From Volvox africanus (lineage: Eukaryota > Chlorophyta > Chlorophyceae > Chlamydomonadales > Volvocaceae): a stretch of DNA of 64,000 bases. Positions within the stretch are counted from its first letter, which is position 1, and each line of letters starts with the position of its first letter. Positions 57,036 to 64,000 of this stretch are shown piece after piece. The notes below the pieces were generated by a model. The model did no database searches, was not told where the DNA came from, and worked only from the letters and a program-made list of their open reading frames with translations. Made by a program: the position numbers and the translations under genes. The stretch is taken from assembly GCA_030268105.1 (NCBI GenBank), contig BSDZ01000101.1:620001-684000 (forward strand), given 5' to 3'.

Positions 57036-58370
57036 ATGGCGGGACGCTTTTTAGACCTTGGTAATATAGAGCTATGGAGAAGCGAAGAAATGCAGCTGGT
57101 GCAGGTAGGCAAGCCTACTGGGAGTTGCTCGACGCTGTTGCGATGTACCTGTGCTGCCGAGTTGCGGTGCCTGGAACCGAAAGCACGGAGTGCTAGCTAT
57201 GCAAAGTTAATGCAATTAGTTCTTGACTTGATCTGTACCATCGCGATCTGGGTGGGGCCGTGCGGCGAGGCCTTCCGGCATGCCAATATCGCCTGCCCAG
57301 CAGCTCTCGGTTGCACTGCTTGTTGAGAAAGTCGAATATTAATAATGATATTACTTGTATGGTTCTTGCCCTGCGCTTGGATGACTGGAATCGGTGCAGC
57401 TAATGATCCCAGCGGACGCTGCGCACGACACGGTGGAGGCGCTAGGCGAAATTGGATTGCTGCAGTTTAAAGATCTAAACGTTGACAAGTCGGCTTTCCA
57501 AAGGACATATGCTAACCAGGTCCGTCGCTCTCGTGCACTTTTTTCCGGGATGCTGGTGTCAGGTTCCACTCTACCTACGGCTTCGGGACGTTTTGGAAAT
57601 CCAATAGTCACACAGCGTTTTCCGCTAAACCTGGTAACGCCTTGCGTCGCAATGCCCTGTTGCATGACGCATTCGGTAGCCATATAATGTAGGCCCCAAA
57701 GCTCTCCCGCCTGGAGTTTGCTTTATCGTGATATTTTTGGAATCGCAAAACGTGTACGTAACAAGCAAAGCTGGCGTAGGCTGGAAGGGAAAGGCTGAAT
57801 GTGGAAGCTAGGGCCGGGTTCGATGTTTTCAGGCATGGCGGCCCGCAGCTGGGGGATATTGGGGAAGTTGAAGCTTCAAACCTCAGCAGATGGTGCCGCA
57901 CTGCGCCCGACCTCCTTCTACTTCCTTTTGACACACCCGCCGTCACCGTGTTCCGCACCTTCCATTCCGTCGCTTCTCTCACCCGTCCCCTGCTTCCTCT
58001 CAAAGAAGCCGCTCGCCTCACAACACCAGCAGCACCAGTCCCAGTACCAAGCTCTCTCGTCCATTCGCCTTCACGCCCTACATCCCTGGTCCACATTCCT
58101 TTCCCTGTACGGCCATGTGGAATGATGTTCGTTGCAACAGGTTCGTCGCTGTGATGAACTCGCTCGGCAGCTGCGGTTCTTCCGGGAACAGGTCAGCAGC
58201 GTCCGGTTGCGGCAGAGGGGGTTGAGGTAGGGAGGAGGAGTGAGGGGAGGTTGAGCTAATAACACAGAAGGGAATGCGTGCGAGTGTGCCATGGGGAGGG
58301 AAGATGGGGAGGAGTTGAAAGTTACCGGCCTCACATACCTGAAAACGTGTATCCGCAGTGTAAGTGTCAA

Positions 58371-58401
<31 letters not shown>

Positions 58402-61400
58402 ACGGGAATTATATTGTTGTCCATAACCCGCTTCCGGCACAACACCCTCCCACCATCATCTTTCTCCTTTCATGAGCCATCTCCCCCCCCCTCTTTGCTC
58501 TCTCCTCTCCCTTTTTCTCTTTTCTCTCTGACATCAGATCGACAAGGCCGGGGTGCCGGTGGCCACGCGCTCGATTCTCGAATCGCCCAATGTCACATTG
58601 GACGAGCTTGAGGTGCGTACGTTCGTACATCCCTTCTGGGGCCTATGGGAATGTTTGTGTGTGTGTGTATTGTGTGTATTGCGAGGTGATTGGTTGGTTA
58701 AGGTCACAGGGCGGTTGGAATAGACGTACGAAGGGAATGACACGAAGCCCGGCAGCAAAGCCTACGAATCCTCAGCAGCAAGTTGACGAGACCCCCTCTC
58801 TGTCGCCTCCACGTCTCTCGAGAAGACCTCAACCGCTGCGACCTCCCTCCCACCCCTTCCCCCAACCCCCAGGGTCTGCTGGAGCAGTTGGAGCGGGAGT
58901 TGGTGGAGATGAACGCCAACCACGACCGTCTTCAGCGGGCGGCGGCGGAGCTCGCGGAGCTGTCGCTACTACTGGACTGTGCTGGTGAGGAAGTGGGGGA
59001 AAGGCGAGTGAAACGAATCCTGGTGCTGATGGGAAGAGGGGGGAGGGAAAGAGAGGGGGCGGGGGAGTGTGTGTATGTGTGTTATTGTGTGAGGTCACGA
59101 GGATGTTTAGTTAGGGTGAGGATGCTGGGGGCGGTTGCGGATGGGGACGCGCAAAGTGACTTCTAATGTGTGCACACGCGTGTTTCTCCCCCCCTTCCCC
59201 CCTTCCCCCTCTCCCACAGGCAAGTTCTTCGATTCCGCTCGCCGCGCTGCGACGGGCGCAGGTACCGGGGCGGGCGGCCTGGGGCCGGGTGGCAGCACTG
59301 TGGACGTGAGCGCCCCTCTGCTGGGAGGGCCGCGGGGAGCGGGGAGCGGTCTCGGGGCTATGGAGGCCAGCAGCTCGGCGGTGAGAGGGGGGAGGGGAGA
59401 AGATTGATTGGCGCCAATGTGCAGGGGGCAGCTTGCCGGGGGAAGAAGGGGGTAAAGAGACACCATCAGGACTGGGGCTGGGGAAAATAAGTACGGCATA
59501 TAATATGACGAGGGCTATTGTCATTACTTTCGTCCATCGCGCTCACTTGCCAGTGGCGAGTACGATGCGACGTAGGGTACGAATGTACTGCAGGGAAATG
59601 GGGGAAGTGGTGTATGTGCAGGCCGTGTGTGATGGGGGAGGAGGAATAGGGGGGAGAGGCGGGGGAGCACTGGGTGAATACACAAGCAAAGACACGTGTT
59701 TACTGGTGTGCAGGTGTGGAGGGAGGGGAGGGGGGGAAGGGGAATTCCGCTGAGTTGCCGTACCCGCAATCCACTAGATGCAGATCGACAAAGGAAATTA
59801 ATAACCACTCGGCTCCTCCCGTCCCCTCTCCTCTCCCCCGCTTACTCCCCCCCTTCATTTTACTGCAGTACGAACCCAAAATCGGGCGCCTGGGCTCCAT
59901 CGCGGGCCTTATTGCCCGGGAGCGTCTTGCTGGGTTCGAGCGGTTGCTGTTCCGCGCGACACGGGGAAATAACTACTTTCGGTCAAAGTCGGTTGGTCAA
60001 GTGCTGGATCCAGCCACCGGTGAGGCGATTGGGAGGGAAGGAGATTTGGGGAAGGGGGAAGGGGGGAAAAGGGAGGGATCCTGGCGCCTGTGGGCGGGTC
60101 GTTTATGTAAGTGTGTGTGTGTATGTGTGTTTTATCGGAGGTCACTATTACTCGGGGGGAGGAGGGGAGTCATTTAGGGGGAGACACGCTCCGTTTTGGT
60201 TACCGTGTTGCGATCTCGTCTTTGATGGAGGGAGAGGGGGAGGGGGAGGGGGAGGGGGAGGGGGACTTCGTCTCCACACCCGGTCACTTTCCTCTACCCT
60301 CTTCCTTCACTGCGGCGTACCGTGCCGTACACAGGCGAGATGGTGGATAAGGTGGTGTTCGTTGTATTCTTTGCTGGCGAGAGGGCCCGGGTGAAGATTG
60401 GAAAGGTGAGATTGTCCCCTTCAATTGTAGTGATTATTCTCATTTCCCCCTTTCCCAGTAACCGGGGACATTACACATAGTCTGTCACATTCTCGGTCCC
60501 TCTTGCCCGCACTGCCCTCGGGTTCGGTTACCTAACTACTTTCCTGATAACTGCCTAACTACCTAACTACTTTTGCTGCTCCCTTGCGTTTCAGATTTGC
60601 GAGGCCTTCGGGGCTAACCGCTACCCGCTCCCCGAGGAGCCCAACCGCCAGCGGGCCATGGCGGCCGAGGTGGGGGGGCGGCTGTCGGAGATGCGCACCA
60701 CCCTGGAAGTGGGGGACCTGCAGCGCGGTCGGTTGATGAACCGAGTGGCGGCAGGTGAGAGCCGAGGGGTGGGGGAAGGGGAGGGGGAGAGTGTGCATGT
60801 GTATTGATATTGATGTATGTATGTGTATGTGTGTAGGATAGGGGGGTACATCACCCGTGGCCACTAACCTGGCAGTCCCTACCTTCCCCGGTGTTTCGGG
60901 GCACCCTCATCCAGTCTCCCATGCCGACTTCTCCGAAATCAGTGGTTTTCCCAGGTTCAGCACCCACCACCAGCATCCAGCGGAATCTGCCGAATCAACT
61001 AAGGCGTCAACTCCGCTACTGGTCAGCTCGCAGGTCACTTTAATTGGGGTCGTCACCGTCCATCGACATGGGGGCACCCTGCCCTTAACTTTAGGGTCTT
61101 TGGCCCGCTCTCGGTCGGGGTAGAACCTGGAACTCCAGGGGCATATTAGTCGTGCCATAACAGTCGTGCCTGAACACGATGTATGTGTATGTATGCGCGG
61201 GTTGCAAGAGATGAGGAGGGGGAGGCAGGGGACACTGCAGAGGGTGGATTCCTCTGATTCCTCTGAACTCCCAACCAGCTTCTGATGAGTCATTCCATTT
61301 CGCTCCACTGACACACGACGTCATGAGGCATCCGCAGTACCGTACTCCATATACCCAGAGGCTGTTTCGACCAGGTGGTGGTTGGTTGGTTGGTAGTTAA

Positions 61401-64000
61401 TTAGTTGTTTATCTCAACAGCAGCACTCCCTACCCGGCCTTCGCCCTTCAGATATTGACGCCTGGATGATGCTGGTTCGCAAAGAGAAGGCGGTGTACCA
61501 CACACTCAACAAATGCAATGTGGACGTGACTCGCAAGGTGCTGGTGGCGGAGGCCTGGGTGCCCTCCTCGGCCAGACAGAGGGTGCAGGACGCGCTGAGA
61601 GCGGTGGCGGATACCGCAAACCAGGTCGGTGTATGGTTGGTTGGTTGGTTGGTAGTTGGATAGTCGGTTGGTCTGGTGGTTAGGTTGTCGCGCACACGCG
61701 TCGCATTGCACCTGATCATGTAATGATCTGCTCACATGCGTGAAGTGTGTCTTTCATATCTCGCTTCCCTATGTGTGTGTGTGTTTGTCGTACCCCCTCT
61801 CCCCCCAGGTCGGTGCCATTCTGCAGCCCCTGGCCTCCCATGAGAATCCGCCCACATACTTCAAAACAAATAAGTTCACGAGCTGCTTCCAGGTGGGCTG
61901 GGGGGTGGGGAGGTTGGCAGGGAGGGAGGGATACCTGGCTGACACTCAAACCCTGACTGGTACGGCTGGCTGCCCTGTTGCCCAGGGCAACATACATCCA
62001 CAAACCCCTCTCCTCACCGTTGGAGCCCCCTCCCCCTTCGTCTCTTTTCTCTCCGGGGTTTTAGGGTTTTCGGCAAGAAGGAGCTTCTTTACGGAGGCTC
62101 GTCACGTACACACACGCATATTCCCCCTCCCCCGCTTCTCTCTATGTCACCCCTCCCATTTGTGGTATTTGGCCGTTGGTGCCGCGTTAATCGTGACCCT
62201 CTCTCCCCCGCTGTCTCCTCCCCAGTCAATTGTCGACGCGTACGGAATTGCCCGATACCGTGAGGTGAACCCTGCCGTATTCACCATCGCCACCTTCCCC
62301 TTCCTATTCGCGGTGATGTTCGGGGACCTCGGGCACGGTCTGCTCATGACACTCTTCGCCGCCTGGCTCCTGATCAACGAGAAGAAGTTCGACAAACAGC
62401 AGGTACGTCCTGCGGGAGGGACCGGGGGGAGGGGGAGAGGCAGGAGGGACGAGGAGGGGGAGGGGGGGAGGGGAAGGGGGGACGAGGAGAGGGAGGGGGA
62501 GGGGGAGGGGGGGGGAGGGGAAGTGTGTGCATAGATGTGTATTCGTCTGTCTGTACGTCCCTGTCGAGGAATGTGTGTTTTATGTGGAGATCAAGTGTTT
62601 GTGTTTGTGTTCGTTATATATATATGGGGGGTGCATTTTTGCATGCAGATTTGAATACGATCGATCTGGAAATAAAAAGGAGGATCCAACTGACAACCGC
62701 TACCATGGGGAGATTTGTTTTCGTTTGACTATGTCTGACTTTTACCTTGATCCTCCCCCTCTACCCGGGGCCGGATAATGGCTGGACGACTTCAGCCATC
62801 ATCCTCTCCTTCACGGTTAGCTCTTGATCTCGTTTCTTCACCACCACCACCAGCTGGCTCGGTTCATTCACCCCCCTCCCCTTCCTCCCCCCACCCCCCA
62901 CCCTCGTTACCGCTTCCCAGTTGAACGACATGTTCCAAATGTTGTACGGCGGTCGGTACTGTATTTTGCTCATGGGGCTGTTTTCCATGTACGTCGGCGT
63001 GCTGTACAACGAGTTTTTCTCCATGCCTATGGCGCTGGCCGGGAGGACGGCATTTGTGTGAGTGGGCACCAGCTGGTGAAACGTGTGTGTATGCGCGCTA
63101 TGTATATATGGGTGTATATGAATATGGGTGTATGTGAGGTGTGTGTGTGTGGGGGGGAAAGTCGAATAAACGAGACGCGATACCGCTGTAGAGGCGCTAC
63201 TGTAAAGCCTGGCTGACCGCGATATGGTGGAGGCGAGGTGTAGCTCCATCCAAAAAGGTAGGGAAGGTGAAAACGTTTGAACGTGAACCAGGTAGCCGCC
63301 AAGGCCGCAGAGAGTAGCAGAAATTAAGGCAATAGAATTCGTCCTAAAGATTACTATTGGCCTTGCTGCTGCTGGTGGCGAAAAGGTACCGCGTGTGTGA
63401 GGGGGGGGGAAGGGTGTGGGGTGGGGAGGGGGGGGGAAGAGGGTGTGTGTGAGGAGTGGGGGGGGAGAGGATGTGTGTTAGGGGTGCGTTTGGAGGAGAG
63501 GAGCCTTCAGAGGAGGAGGGGGGAAAGGTCTACATCCATGAAGCCTCTCAGGGTCACTGAAACGTACTTTTCCTTCAACTTGTACGGCAAATACCCTGGC
63601 CAGATCTCTGCGTCAATAAATCGACTAATTTTAAGTGGCTGTGTTTTTCTTGCGGCTGACCCCTGTGCCGCCGCCGTGTCGTGCCGAGAACCCCCAGCTG
63701 CCTGGGATCCGACAACCAGATTGTGACAGTGAGTGGCACCAACATACCCATCGACAACCGAGATTGCTCGTACAATAACGGAACAGTGAAAATGCGTCCC
63801 GGCGCACGTGAGCAGGGGGAGGGGGAAGGGGAAGGGGGGCGTGTGTATATGTGTATGAGTATGAGGAGGAAGATCAGGGAGTTTGGCTGATTTGTTGTTT
63901 ATATGGGGGGGTGCGTTGTACGTGGTACGGAGTGCAGGACTATGCCCTGAATGCTGTGTTGTGTGTATTCTGTACGGCCGTGCAGGTCCGTACCCGTTCG
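57036..64000 (+). CDS. V-type proton ATPase subunit a (3' partial)
   Basis: Membrane subunit a of the V0 sector, which forms the proton half-channels of the vacuolar/contractile-vacuole ATPase. Exons: 57036-57104, 57400-57519, 58141-58191, 58538-58612, 58873-58984, 59220-59380, 59869-60019, 60335-60405, 60595-60754, 61452-61624, 61809-61892, 62226-62402, 62921-63057, 63698-63807 and 63986 to the edge. All phases are consistent, giving 555 aa so far of a family of about 800. Hallmarks: the N-terminal [18 protein letters not shown] and [44 protein letters not shown]; then the start of the membrane domain ([63 protein letters not shown]) and PYPF at the edge. An Ala/Gly-rich insertion occurs at residues ~160-190. 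The half-channel arginine lies beyond the window. Confidence 0.97.
60233..60265 (+). repeat. (GGGAGG)n purine tract in V-ATPase intron
   Basis: Short G-rich simple repeat between exons 7 and 8. A longer impure GGGGA tract lies at 62415-62520, between exons 12 and 13. Both are strand-biased purine tracts within introns of the transcribed strand. Confidence 0.85.
60836..61112 (+). repeat. Dispersed repeat family 1, copy 3 (V-ATPase intron)
   Basis: Close match to 13995-14262, from GGATAGGGGGGTACATCACC to CATCGACATGGGGGCACCCT. It sits in the same orientation as the host gene, in the intron between exons 9 and 10 (60755-61451). No ORF. It shows the family is mobile or was mobile, about 47 kb from the other copies. 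Confidence 0.85.

Noticed and set aside
1..64000. tRNA or rRNA genes
   Set aside because: Scanned by eye for cloverleaf boxes and conserved rRNA segments. None was convincing. A covariance-model scan would be decisive.

Overview
This is nuclear DNA from a eukaryote, most likely a chlamydomonadalean (volvocine-type) green alga. The reasons are: intron-dense genes with clean GT..AG borders; a scavenger-receptor cysteine-rich (SRCR) secreted gene family of the kind known from Chlamydomonas; a Ser/Pro-rich SPPPP-type extracellular-matrix-like protein; TGTAA polyadenylation-like signals; Ty1/copia debris; and interstitial TTTAGGG-like tracts. The species cannot be fixed from sequence alone. No tRNA, rRNA, CRISPR array or intact mobile element was found.

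Layout. (1) 1-21 kb holds two SRCR paralogues arranged head to head. Gene A is on the minus strand (6093 down to 1017, continuing leftwards). Gene B is on the plus strand (9802 to 19383, 3' end unresolved). Both start with a 67-nt signal-peptide exon and have matching exon phases. The 3.7 kb between them carries a dead copia reverse-transcriptase fragment and a MITE-like element. Their introns hold several repeats: a 105-bp-arm hairpin, a three-copy dispersed family, a 300-bp element, and telomere-like and 16-bp tandem repeats. (2) 21.5-24.4 kb is a GC-rich, proline-rich, gag-like ORF island, probably from a mobile element. (3) 26.2-38.7 kb (minus) is a long multi-exon WD40-type gene matching Mediator subunit 16. 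One of its introns is filled by a 2.9-kb minisatellite whose unit repeats the intron's own 5' splice site. (4) 39.4-40.0 kb (plus) encodes a small, probably plastid-targeted two-helix membrane protein. It converges on a complete seven-exon Aurora kinase (40.8-42.9 kb, minus, 331 aa). (5) 43.6-46.6 kb has exons of an unrecognised minus-strand gene. (6) 47.3-50.1 kb is a wrecked Ty1/copia element containing a near-perfect palindrome of its own catalytic region. (7) 51.6-52.2 kb encodes a pherophorin-like hydroxyproline-rich protein. (8) 52.2-57 kb is mostly unassigned. (9) 57.0 kb to the right edge is the V-type ATPase subunit a gene (15 exons resolved, continuing off the edge).

The genes do not form a pathway. 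Aurora kinase, Mediator and V-ATPase are ordinary housekeeping genes. The SRCR pair and the pherophorin-like gene encode surface or matrix proteins. The most unusual features are the patchwork identity between the SRCR paralogues (an intron block about 99% identical beside divergent exons), the splice-donor minisatellite, the heptamer GCCGTAC/GTACGGC enrichment over the Mediator gene, and the copia palindrome.
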